A stretch of 64,000 nt of DNA from Dicaeum eximium (lineage: Eukaryota > Chordata > Aves > Passeriformes > Dicaeidae). The position numbers and the translations under genes were made by a program. The DNA lies in assembly GCA_013396995.1 (NCBI GenBank), contig VWZP01006706.1, positions 124,001 to 188,000 on the forward strand, read 5' to 3'. The notes beneath the pieces are model-generated. The model worked only from the letters and a program-made list of their open reading frames with translations, had not been told where the DNA came from and did not search any database. The first letter of the stretch is position 1. Each line of letters opens with the position of its first letter. Of this stretch, positions 25,401 through 36,325 are shown in pieces.

Positions 25401-26636
25401 TTGTAAAAAGTAGGATGACAACAGAGGTTGCAGGTAGGTGTCAGAATTAGTAAAGGAAATCATGAATCTGGAAGCCATTACCACAAAAGGACATACAGCA
25501 ATGCAGTATTTTCTGCTCTTTTCAACTGCATTTTGCAGGCTTTTTATTTTGTTATTGCTGCTTACTCAGCTATTTCTATATTACCAGCTATGATATTTCT
25601 TTGTTTCCAACCTGCACCCCATGTGTAAATCCTACAGATTATTGTGTTTTAGTTTTTATGTTCTGAGGAGAGATAGAGTACAGTCATTCAAAGTCTCACA
25701 AAGATTAGGATGTGATACAGCAGAAAACACTGAAAGAAACTGTTTGATTCAACCTAAAGATGTCTTCTACCTTTTAAGAGTTATATCTAGATCAATCCTC
25801 TTCTCACTCTTCAAAGGGTGCAGTGAACATGTATTCTTTCCATATGATGCCTATAGTTGTATTTCCCTAAAGTCATCATGGAAATAGCTACTTTTTAGAG
25901 ATTTTTAGACCTATTAATGGCTCTGGGTTTAAATATTTTCTCATGTGATTTCTTTTCAACACTTACATGTTTCTTTGTCTTCTCTCTCCTTTCCTTGCAC
26001 CATTCCAGATGTTGGCCATTCAAAGAAAACACTGTGGTCCAGACCAGCCATCCTATTTGAGCTCTGAATGAAAAAATCTTATTAGTTCCATGCAAAGTTA
26101 TCACTTTTTTTTTAAAGTTATACATATATTATTTTGAAACGTTTGATGAGGTGAACCAAAGAAATCTCCTCCCTCAAGTCCACAGTTCCAGGACTACTCT
26201 GCTGATCATGTAGGTTAGATTATATCAGAAGACAAGGTATGGTGGGGGTGGGGGCAGTCTTCTTGACTGTGGGGATAAGTAACTGGAAATCCAATGTGAC
26301 CTCAGTCTACACATTCCAAACATTTAATCAGGGAGCCTGGAATGAGAAGAGTCACCCAGAGGATGGGAATGAAACATACTAATTGCTGAAGTTGTGATTC
26401 AGAGAACTAAGGGAGTATTTTATATTCTTCTTCATTAGAACTTTAAAGCTGAGCCAAGGGCCATTGTATTCCAGTGAACTATCCAGCAGATACTCAATTA
26501 AAAAGTACCATTCATTTCGAGCAACTGTGATGAGTCAGCTGCCTGTACATTGCTGCACTTTAAAAGTAATCCAGGTTCTGAATCAATACCTAACAGTGCA
26601 GGAACTTTTTGCATATAGCCATATAAATATAAATAG

Positions 26637-26640
<4 letters not shown>
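25401..26640. other. AT-rich non-coding DNA
   Basis: Sequence just after the CR1 fragment may include a few more bases of the element but decays beyond recognition. Frames of 66-88 codons (25428-25887) have no recognisable domain. A G-rich run near 26241-26257 (two groups of five G) is the only notable motif. Confidence 0.5.

Positions 26641-26670
<30 letters not shown>
26641..26670. repeat. (GT)15 microsatellite
   Basis: Fifteen uninterrupted GT units are followed by a degenerate TA/TG tract to about 26695. The length suggests it is polymorphic. It creates spurious valine-cysteine and threonine-histidine frames on the two strands. Confidence 0.97.
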
Positions 26671-26672
<2 letters not shown>

Positions 26673-26699
26673 TTGTATATATGTATATGTGTGTAATCT

Positions 26700-28828
26700 G
26701 AGTTAAATATCACTAGGAGGAATTTGTACTCTCATAGTCTTGGCCTTCATAGAGGTTCATGAATCACAAATTTGCTTGAGAATTAATCTTGCAAGAGTGA
26801 GTGAAAAGAAAACAGACAAGCAGGAAAAGTTCAGACTAAATGAAACTGGCATTACAAGCCAGGAACTAGTTCATCTCCATGATATAAAATAGAAATAGTC
26901 TCACATCAGGATCATATGAATAATTAATTCACCTTTCATTCAAGAACATACTCTGAACTAAAAATATATGTGAAGTGGTATGTTACTTCTACTTAAAAAC
27001 ACTTTTTTGTTGACATGATTTAACTTCTGAACTGAAGTCTAAAAAGAGAAAATGCCTCTACTGTTAATCTTTAATAAGTCATGCCAAATAAGAGAGCTGT
27101 AATTCAACAGGCTACAGCAAATAATTCAACATAATTTTGAATGTTATAAACTTTAATTTATTGAGAAAACATTGTCAATTAAAAAGACAGACTGTAAGTA
27201 CTGTATACAAGGGTGCTAGTTTAGAAAAGTTGAGTAAAATTTGACTAATGCTGGCAAAGAAACTCGCTTTCCACTGCCAAAAATATTTTTTTTCTGTGTT
27301 ACAATACTTTAATACAATGAAACAAATCATTTACATTTAACTTGGTTTCACGATCCCTTTATCACACTATGTATTGCAATGACCTCAATATAATCAGACC
27401 TGATTTTATAAACATAGTACAAAACCACTCCTTTCATTAATCACAGATACAATTAATAATTTGTGTTAATTTTCAACTAGCCTGAAAGAACTGTGACCCA
27501 GAGAAATCAAAGTGTAAAAAGATCCACCCAAATCCAAGAAATACTCAATTTTATAGGTACATTAATAAAATAAAATAAATACAGAACCATGCCTTCTGTA
27601 TTGAAAACATTAATATAACTTTACTTCTTTGTGCTTAGTTATTAGACACCAGAAATGTATGGCTAGAAAAATAATAGAGCACTGTGTATTTAATGACAAT
27701 CAGATACTTTTTTGACTATATTATGTTTATATATTTGCCTATATATGTTTCTATAAAAATGTTTTTATATATTACAATGAAAAGGAATTATTAATGACAG
27801 CTAATGTATGAAGACAGGAAGAAGGGTAATAAAGTGAAGATACTAGGCACAACTGTCATTTTAGCTAATTTGTTTAAGTAAGGCAATGCACTGGGCAAAA
27901 GGTTTGGATTCAGGAGCCCTATCACTGCTTTCCTCTGTAATATGAGCCTTGCACCTATTCTGTATGCATGTTTCATTTTTCAGTTCTTTGATTTTAATGT
28001 TATTTTGCTGATTTTTAAACTCTAGTTCACTCCTCTGAAGCCTCTGAAGAGGAAAAAAGGTTTGGTTTAACAATTTCTTTCCCTTCAAACTGATTATTCA
28101 ATTTGTTCCAGCAAAGTTATTGGCAGGGATAAGCTGGTCTCCTGTAGGCAGCAATAATTGAAAGTAAACATTAAACAGGAACTAAAATAAGGAAAAAAAA
28201 ATGGCACAAAACCAATATACTTACTTCAAACAAATAACTACAGCCTTGAATTTATCTTTGTACACCCTTCACTGTTATTGTATGGTATGTTTTTTTCATT
28301 TCTTCTTCAAATAATACAACTATTTTTATGCCACATTGCACTGAAATGTATCCTCCTTGAATAAAAACCCATTGTTTTAAGAGAACATATTCTATAGGCA
28401 GGTTTTAATGCCCTAAATTTGTCTGTATTATTTATGTTATGGTGATCCTTTTATGTGAAATTATCAAAGATGAAAAATAAGAAAAAAATCTGCCTATCAG
28501 AATCTGAAATATCTACAGAAATAATCTAAACTTCAGAGCTTTCAGATGGTTTTCTGAGTTCCCTGCCCTTGCCTTCCCATTATTTATATCAAACCCTTTG
28601 AACTATATTTAATGCCAGAACACAGAGCTGTAAACACAGAGCAGCCATACAAGGTGAGAGAATGATGTATGAATAAACTTTGTGAAAAATATATTGGATA
28701 ACAAAAAAGGTGTGACGATATTAATTTGAGAATGCCTTTAAAAACTGAGGTCCTGTGTGTGTAATAAACCCAGGTTTCCATGACAAAAGGCTGAAACTCT
28801 AGTAAAATATGTTGGTCTTACCTGTAGG
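26700..28828. other. AT-rich non-coding DNA
   Basis: Nothing recognisable apart from ordinary AT-rich sequence. Frames on the minus strand at 27791-28088 overlap each other and show no known domain. Confidence 0.5.
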
Positions 28829-29140
28829 AATTGACTACATGCTCTTGTAAAAAGTCCTTTTCCAGCTCTCTCTTGTAGCCCCCATTAAGTACTGGAAGGC
28901 TGCTAAAGATCTCCCCAGAGATTTCTCCACTTCAGTCTGAGCAACCCCAGTTCTCTTAGGCTGTCTTCACAGGAGAGGCGCTCCAGCCCTCGGATCATCT
29001 TGGTGGATCTCCTCTGGACTTGTTTCTGCAGGTCCAAATCCTTCTGCTGGGGGCCCCAGATTTGGACACAGGATTCAGAGTGAGGTTGCATGAGAGCAGA
29101 GTTGAGGGAGAGAATAGCCCTGGGAACTGAAGAACAGAGC
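28829..29140 (-). mobile_element. CR1 LINE fragment, end of ORF2 and start of 3' part
   Basis: On the minus strand this reads as the C-terminal end of CR1 ORF2 and the sequence just after it. The frame at 28903-29145 shows the family's block around a cysteine-valine-glutamine and tryptophan (CVQIWGPQ), then the signature QRRSTKMIRGLERLS and LRELGLL, before the frame is lost. Further 3' (about 28829-28900) is the usual stretch before the ACAAG block (here TTTTTACAAGAGCATGTAGT). The catalytic reverse-transcriptase domain and the 3' terminal repeats are missing. Several codons differ from the family, and the copy is non-functional. It belongs to the same family as the fragments at 24.6 and 33.3 kb but covers a different part, so the three are probably separate insertions. 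Confidence 0.95.
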
Positions 29141-31681
29141 AACAAAGAACAAAAGACACCCTAAACGAAACCAAAACCCTGTCCCTGGACTGAGTACCAC
29201 AAGGCTAGAAAGAGCTGTGCTGACCTGCCAGACTTTTCTCCTGGAATGCTTTGCTGTCCCCTGTGGGACAGGGAAGTTGTTTGAGGAACCACTGTGGTAA
29301 CCTGTGCAGACTTATCTTTAGGCAGTATGACTGAAAAGAAAAAATTCCACTAAATCATCAAGGAAACTGCCATCTGCTTGTCTTGAAGGTTTTCTCTACT
29401 CCTGATCAGAGTTTTTAGTGGCAAAACAAATCCTTGTATGTCATCTAAGCTTTAGAGACAATATAGAAAACTCAAAGAAATGTTTGTAAAACATTACACT
29501 CATTATGCATGAGTGCATAAGTACTGATATATTGGTATTCTGTTACAGTATTTCAATGTCTTATGAAATGTTGTAGCAAAAGGTGAAAATAGTACCACAA
29601 GTGAAATTGATGCACTTTTACAGCAAAGATATAAAGGAAGAAAATAAATTAGCCTATTTTGAATTTTCCATAAAATCACTAGGCAGTAGCTGTGAGAACG
29701 TTCTTTAATGACTTTACCACAGGCTACAAGAAACCTTTTTTAGTATCTCCAATACATTTGAAATAAATGTAAGGCTTTTTATTTAAACTAACATAAACAT
29801 AGAGCTTTAAATTCAAATTAATTTAATTTCAAAGAGATATTTTAATTGATTCTGTGACAGTGTTATGCCTCCTGCCATAGGCAAACATATTAGTCACAAT
29901 CTATTAACATATAGAAAAGGTGATCTCTGCCTCAGGAAACAACCAATGCCCTTTTCTCTACCTTCAGTACTCCTGTATGACCACTCTGTAGTCTTTGGGG
30001 TACTTACATTGTTTTTATCAGAAAACATGATACTGTTCTCTCCTCAGTTTAAGCCCAATGTGGTTAAATCTGAGTTTGCTTTTTCCTGCAAGATTTCCGT
30101 ACTCCCTGTTTTAATCTGAACTGGTGGTAGAAACATGGGCATTGCCACTCGGACCCACACACCAGGTTCACCTGGGATGCTTCTGTTCCTTTCCTGTGCA
30201 TGCCCACTCCCACATCCTGCTCTGTCTTTGGGCTTTTCCAGATTCTCTTTCATTAAAAAGAGGTTCAAATCTTCTCTTGACTTTAGGATCCATTGTAGCT
30301 CAGCCTTTTGCTGGTCAGTCTCTCGTCTTTGTCAACATCATTGCCACATTTACCAAGTTTTTGTTCATCTTTCCTCTTCCAATACTCTATCCTGGTTATA
30401 AATACCTTTCCCATTACCTGAAGTCCCCTGTATACTATATTTAGCTATGAGTTTTAGCCTCATATTCTTCAAAATTTTAGTTTTAAGAACAACCATATTG
30501 AACTCATAGGGATTACTTGGATTTTAGAAATTTTTGTCATGATATTTGAGAGTCACCAGTTTCTTAGTTTTCTTTTCACTGTAAAGACATACAATGGATG
30601 ATATTCCAAATTTATCATGCTTTTCAAATCTTAAAGAGAAGGTCAATGCTTCTGAAGGAAAAGAAATCCAAGAACAATCTTATGAATCTTGGTAGTTTTT
30701 ACTTAAAAGACAACAAAATTAATCCTAAACTTACAGTAATTATCTATTAATTTTGTTTTCTCCATTTTACATTGTTTTTCTTCATTTTTGTTCAAATGTT
30801 TGGTGTTTTGTTCTTTTTCTTTGATTGTGATCTTTTCAGATATCATCTTATGATGCATAAAAGACACGCTACAGAGATCACTTAGAAACACAACATAATC
30901 ATTAATACAATTAGTGAGATGGATTGAAAGGTAGAATGTTTTTTCATTTATTCTATGTATTCAAACAGATAGCAAGCATCATCATGAAGTTCTTGATGAT
31001 GATAAGTGAAAACTAAGGTGTATTTTCTAGCTATCTTATTTTGATTGTAAGGTAACAAAGCAATTCCTATGCTTAATAGCTGGATTTATGCAAACATAGG
31101 GATGCCAATGTAGGCAAAAAAAAAAAGGAAACCAGAAATATAGTAATGTACTCAGGAAAAAGAAAAGCAAGAAAATTAAAACTCAAGTAATCAATCTACA
31201 CTGAAAATTCTGCCCCAGGCAATGACTGTGTTCACACACTGTGAACCTCTAGTTTTCTTTCAAAACAACCCCATATAGTGTATGGATAAGTACTTTGAAA
31301 TGAAAAAGCAGTGTTTTTCCCACAATCTTGGAAAAGATGAGAGTGATTCTAGAACAACCCAAAGAAAAAATAAGAACTGTTAAGACAAAAATAACTAGTC
31401 AGAAATTATTGATTACTAACTCTATGTGGTATAACTATATAGAGCAGTACCCTTTGGATAGTTACTAGATCTGATAAAAGTCATGATGCATTATCATCTA
31501 TCAAATTTTAGAGGGAAAAAAACCCCAATGTATAACATAGCATAATGAAATAACACTAAGAATAAATGAAATCGATAGAAAACAGATTTCAGAGAAGAAA
31601 ATTATATGAGATAGAATAAAGGAATAGTAATAAAAAAAAAGAGGAGGGAAATAAGCAAAAACTTGAAAGAAATGGACTGAA
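29141..31681. other. Mostly AT-rich non-coding DNA
   Basis: A GC-richer patch at about 30120-30330 gives overlapping open frames on both strands (74-106 codons) without a recognisable domain. It may be an old repeat. A lysine- and glutamate-rich minus-strand frame (30703-30891) is bounded by weak splice-like signals but is low-complexity. Nothing here is called as a gene. Confidence 0.45.
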
Positions 31682-32224
31682 TGCATCAGAGTTAATCACC
31701 ACATGTGGCAGCTGTGCACCATGCAGCTGTCTGCTCACCCCATGGAGATGAGGAGGAGAACCAGAAGGGCAAAAATAAGAAATCACATGAGTTGAGAAAT
31801 AGACAAAATAGTAGGTAATGCAAAAATCTCACACACAAGCAAAGCAAAACATGGAATTCTTTCACCACTTCCCAAGGGCAGGCAGTGTCCAGGCATCCCC
31901 AGGGGGCAGGGCCCCGTCATGGTGACTTAGGAAGGCAAGCGCTGCGACTGCCAGCACCCCTCCTTTTCCCCTAGTTTTTATTGCTAGGGGAATTCCAAAT
32001 TCTTGTGCACCCTCAGCCCCCTTCCCAACTTTTTGTGCACCCTCAGCCTCCTGGCTGGTGGAGTGGTGTGTGAGCAGAAAAGGCCTTGGTGATGTGTATG
32101 CAGTGCTCAGCAGCTGCTGAAACATCCCTGTGTTACCAACACAGTTTTCAGCACAAAAACAAACCACAGTCCCATAGCTACTATGAATAAAATTAACTCT
32201 GTCCCAGTCCAAATCAGTCTGCCA
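31682..32224 (-). mobile_element. Solo LTR of an avian endogenous retrovirus, family B
   Basis: In minus orientation this matches a common avian LTR family whose text runs from a TGG-rich start through GGGACAGAGTTAATTTT and AAGGCCTTTTCTGCT to a CTCAACTC...GTGAGCAGACAGCTGC end. No gag, pol or env sequence adjoins it, so it is a solo LTR. This copy has lost the segment around the usual TATA region, where AATAAAAA (31975-31982 in reverse) now stands between 9-bp inverted repeats (31966-31974 and 31984-31992). A 16-bp direct repeat 30 bp apart (32003-32018 and 32033-32048) shows an internal duplication. No target-site duplication was found, so both ends are approximate; the 5' end could lie as far as 32240. 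The 125-codon frame at 31862-32239 is an LTR artefact. Confidence 0.85.
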
Positions 32225-33203
32225 TCTTATAACAGTCACATAAAAAATAAGAAGGAATATTTACTGTTTTCAGAAAAAATAAAAGAGCATGTTAAATTAA
32301 AAGAGAGGAGGAAAAAGTAAGATTTATCAAGGCTGTTATTGGCAGAGAGGTAAAAGTAGAGCCACTCCTGGTAGAGATGATCAAACTCCATGAAAAAAGG
32401 AGATGACGTAGAAGGGGAGTTACCTAATGACACTTTATTATGTTTTCAACATCAACATTTAAACAGGAATACAAAGTACGAAATGCCAGGACCTCACCCA
32501 GACCAGCACAGCTCCTGGTGGATTTATCAGAACTCCATCAATGAATGCTCCATTCCAGGGCAGTGCTAAGTATCACATTTTGAACTACTATCCTGTCTCA
32601 CATTTAAGCAAAATGAGGAATCTACTCATATTGTTTATTTCAGAGTACTACTACAGCAACCATTCAGGCAAAGGTACTTCTTGGGAGAGGCAAAAATAAA
32701 ACAAGAGATAACAAAGTCCAGATTCTGATTGACAAATTAGTTATAAAAACTGTCAAATCCATGAAGAGAAACCTCTGGGGTAGCATAGATGCATTGCCAT
32801 AATGCTTTTCACTCTGTCATCCGTTTGGAAATCTTGAAAATTCTGAGACTGTAAACTGTTGTGAATGAAAGAGCAATTTTTAGACTTTTACTAATCATCA
32901 CCAAAGACTGATATTTAGCTATTCTTGGTAACAGCTGGAGATCTTGTAATGAAAGTCTTTCCCATTTATTCTTCACTATTTTCATTTTGACTACATGGGC
33001 GAGGCCTAAAGTACTTGCCAAGTGAGATTAGGAGGACAGGACAAGAAGCAATGGCCTGAGGAAATAACAAATCATGATTTAAAAACATAAAACATAAAAT
33101 TGGTGTATTGTTGATAAGACTAACAACAATGGGTTTAAAGCCATGAGCCAAAAAGTCGCAATTACATAAAACTAAATTCACAGAAATTTAGATTATTTGT
33201 GAA
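32225..33203. other. AT-rich non-coding DNA
   Basis: No element is recognised. Minus-strand frames of 65-71 codons have no known domain. Confidence 0.5.
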
Positions 33204-33259
33204 AAAGACATGAAGCAAGATACAAATAAAGAAAGACACGAAGCAAGATATAAATAAAA
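33204..33259. repeat. 28-bp tandem duplication
   Basis: Two adjacent 28-bp copies (33204-33231 and 33232-33259) differ at three positions. It is a simple local duplication shortly before the CR1 fragment at 33341. Confidence 0.9.
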
Positions 33260-33340
33260 TTGGATGGTAAGCAAAATGTCATGTTATAAGGTAGATCATT
33301 AGTATCTGTTGATAAGTGTTGATGAAAAACAGACAAAAAT

Positions 33341-33535
33341 TCATTGAACCATGGAATATTTTGGTTGGAAGTTTAAATGTAATCTATTCCAGACCCCGAT
33401 TCCTCCCGCCACCAAAAAATTAACAGCAACGTTTTCAACCAGATTAATTTTCTGAGGCCCAATGCAACCTGACCTTGAGTGTTTCCAGGAATGAGGTATC
33501 TACCACCTCTCTGGACAGCCCAGACAGCTAGATAA
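33341..33535 (-). mobile_element. CR1 LINE 3' end fragment
   Basis: On the minus strand this is the 3' untranslated end of a CR1 element. It carries the block read as CTGTCCAGAGAGGTGGTAGA, then the sequence corresponding to the usual TGGAAGTGTTCAAGGCCAGGTTGGA, and finally TTCCAACCAAAATATTCCATGG next to the 3' end at about 33341. The middle part (about 33390-33450) is diverged and contains an AT-rich interruption. The terminal 8-bp repeats typical of CR1 are reduced to a single degenerate unit. The 5' limit is set where similarity fades, near 33535. Confidence 0.88.
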
Positions 33536-35128
33536 ATTGTGTCCTTTGTGATGAGCACCACTTATACAGGAATTGAAAAAGGTAAGAATATTGCTGGAGG
33601 ACCAGAAATGGTTAAATGAATTTCATATTGGATTTCCACAGGCTGTTGGAAGCCAAAAGATGAGGCACTGTATTGATTCAAAATCTTCACATTCAAAAAG
33701 CAAAGTCATAAAGACTATGAAAAAGAAAAGCTGTTTCTTTGGACAAATACCACTCAGAAAAAAAAATCCTCTACAAATAATAATGAGAGAAAAAAAGCTG
33801 TTAAACACCACTTTGTCACGTCTAAGAGCCCTGTGGTCTAAAACTTCTGGTCTTATTTAGTTGCAATTTTTGTTATTCATGCAGTCTCCAAAACTCTTTA
33901 TTTTAAATGTTTAAATCACCTACCCCCTATGTACAGTATATTGACCTGTAAGGATACAACTGACACCAACCACTGTGAGTCTTTATTAATTCATAGCCAA
34001 AGGAAATAAATTAATCAAACAAACAAAACAACAACTCCACCCACCCCCCCAAACATGCGTATACATTAACTATTCATTAGAAACTATTCCCGTTGCTCTG
34101 CATAAAAAAAAGCTTTTAAATCCTACAGGTGATGTCACATCTTCAAAACATTGCCAAGTGTGGCTTCCTCCTCCTGCTAAGCAGAGATGCACAGAAACAA
34201 CAGTTTTAATCTCAGCATGAGCAATTTCACTGCATTGACTTCAGACATGGAAAATACTGAAGCTGAAAAGAAAAGGTATGCTGGTGATTATTCATACAAG
34301 AAGTAAATAGTTGTCCTTTTCAGAAAAGAAAGACTTAAATTCTTGTTCTACATTCACTGCTTGACTTAATGCTTTAATTGAACCAAGACAGAAGGATAAA
34401 CAAGCCTTTGAGACAAGGATGTGCGCAGAACAACAATTTACTAACACCTTTATCAGTCGAAAATTAGAGGGGAATACGTGAGAAAGTGGATCAATTTTCC
34501 AATCTCTTCTGAAAGTCTGCTACTAGACAAAATGTAATATAAACAGATGAAGTTATTCATAATCACAGCAAATTTTAAGTGGAAAAGCATAAGGACTTAT
34601 TCAAAATCCATTAAGAAGCTAAAGGATAAAATGAGGCTTCAGGAATTAAAAACATCTTTAGATAAACAAAGTCAATGAACATCAAAACTTAATTGAGGAA
34701 GAAACAAGTGAGAAAAGGCTAGGAATTTTTAAATGAAGTAATTGTGCAGAAGTTAGACTTTATTTTCGAATAAAGTCCCTTTTCTTGAACAGATAGGAGA
34801 AACAATGCTTCATCAGATGTGGATTAATCTATGCAACACTGTACAGAAAAGACTTGCTATTAAAGGTATTTATAGTAAAGAATTTATTTTTATTAATTTT
34901 TTAAAATCCTTTTTATTAATTAAAGAAAATCAGAAGCTAAAATGAAAGCAAGTATTCTGTTGATAATTTCAAGTCTGAATATAGCCTAGACACATCTCAG
35001 AATAAAATACATAATAATACTTAGAGGAATTATCAGCAATCTGCTCCTGTTTTTCTTTGCAATGAAATAATACATTAATTAACTTGTAGGTTTCAGGAAT
35101 AGGCCAATCCTTCCCTCTTTTAATACAG
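33536..35128. other. AT-rich non-coding DNA
   Basis: No recognisable element. A 95-codon lysine-rich plus frame (33573-33860) overlaps a minus frame and has no known domain. A short C run lies near 34043-34050. Confidence 0.5.
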
Positions 35129-35195
35129 AAGCTGTGAAAAAGATTAGTGAAGATTAAGAAAGGAAATCTTAAACAGAAATATAAAAGAGAGCTAG
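35129..35195 (+). other. Candidate 67-bp non-coding exon (plus strand)
   Basis: A strong acceptor (long pyrimidine tract, then TTTTAATACAG ending at 35128) and a strong donor (GAGCTAG/GTAAGT at 35195/35196) bracket 67 bases of purine-rich, GAA-containing sequence, which favours exon recognition. All three frames carry stops, so if spliced it would belong to a non-coding RNA or an untranslated region. No promoter, other exon or polyadenylation site could be linked to it. Confidence 0.25.
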
Positions 35196-35394
35196 GTAAG
35201 TAACAGTTGTGCAGTAACTCTTGTTTGGTTGCTTTGGTTTATCTGTGCTTTATTAACACTAATTTTTTTTTCCCTCCAGTAATCTTTTACCACCTATGCA
35301 CCTTTCATTATAGGGGAAGATCTACAATTATCTTTGTTTTAAGCAAGTATTCTGGGTTAAAAAACAAATCCACAGATTTGTGCAGAGAAACTCT

Positions 35395-36325
35395 TTGCTT
35401 GTCAGGCACCCATCAAAGCTGGTCTTTGTCAGCTGTACAGGGGAAAGAAAATAAAATAAAAGGTTTGTGGGTTGAGACCAGGGCAGGGAAAGATCACTCA
35501 CTTAGCAGTCAGCTTCGGGAAATTAGTTTAATTTATTCCCAATCAAATCAGAGTAGGATAATGAAAACTAAACCACCTTCACTCTACCTCTCCCTTCTTC
35601 CCAGGCTGAGCTTCACTCCTGATTTCTCTATCACTTCCTCTCAGTGGCAGAGGAGGGTGGGAAATACGGTCTGAGGTCAGTTCATCACATGTTCTCAAAC
35701 TCTCCCCCTGCTGCAGCGTGGTGTCCCTCCTGCAAGGGACAGATCTCAATGAACTTCTCCTGTGTGAATTCTTCCCATGGACTACAGTTCTTCACATACT
35801 GCTCCAGTGTGGATCTCCCACAGGGTCACAAGTCCTCTCTCAAACTTGCTCCAGCATGAGGTACTCTCTCCTTGGACCCAGAGGTCCTGCCTTGGCCCTG
35901 CTCCAACATGAGCTTCCCCAGGGTCATGGTCTCCCTTGGGTGTCCACCTGTTCTGGCATGGGATTCTCCACGTGCTGCAGGGGGAATCTCTTCTCCTCCA
36001 GGGGCTGCAGGGGCACAGCTGCCTCACCATGGCCTGCATCACAGCTTGCAGAGTGGCTGATGAATTCCCCCTACTTTCTTCACTGACCTCAGTGTCTCCA
36101 GAGGGGTTTTTCTCTCGCTCATATATTCTCACTTCTCTCTTCTCTAGCTGCAGTTGTTGTTGCCATTGCACTGGGGTTTTTCCCCTTCTCAAATGTGTTA
36201 TCTTAGAGGCGCTACCACCATCAGCGATGGGCTTGACCTTGGCCAGAGGCAGGTCTGTCTTGGAGCTGGCTGGCAGTGACTATGTGGGACATGAGGGAAG
36301 CCTCTAGCAGCTTCTCACAATGTAG
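35395..36325 (-). mobile_element. LTR of an avian endogenous retrovirus, family A (near full length)
   Basis: In minus orientation this matches a long avian LTR family. It shows TGTGAGAAGCTGCTAGAGGC near the 5' side, a block of imperfect internal repeats built on CTGGAGCA (about 35700-35960), a polyadenylation signal AATAAA (tttatt at 35532-35537 on the plus strand), and the downstream block ending GGTGCCTGACA near 35400. Roughly the first 50-60 bases of the family, including the TG terminus, are missing, and the far 3' terminus is not recognisable, so target-site duplications cannot be read. There is no adjoining internal region. The long plus and minus frames here (up to 155 codons at 35207-35674, and 136 codons at 35782-36192) fall in or overlap the LTR and are not genes. 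Confidence 0.88.

Noticed and set aside
26464..26713. Frames with Val-Cys and Thr-His repeats
   Set aside because: Translation of the GT microsatellite on either strand.
28903..29145. 80-codon minus-strand frame as a host gene
   Set aside because: It is the recognisable C-terminal part of CR1 ORF2, a transposon remnant.
30703..30891. Lys/Glu-rich frame bounded by weak splice-like signals, looking like a coiled coil
   Set aside because: Low-complexity A-rich sequence yields such frames readily; the acceptor is weak.
35207..36307. Long open frames on both strands (up to 155 codons)
   Set aside because: They lie mainly in a GC-rich retroviral LTR, which is non-coding; the frames overlap each other on both strands.
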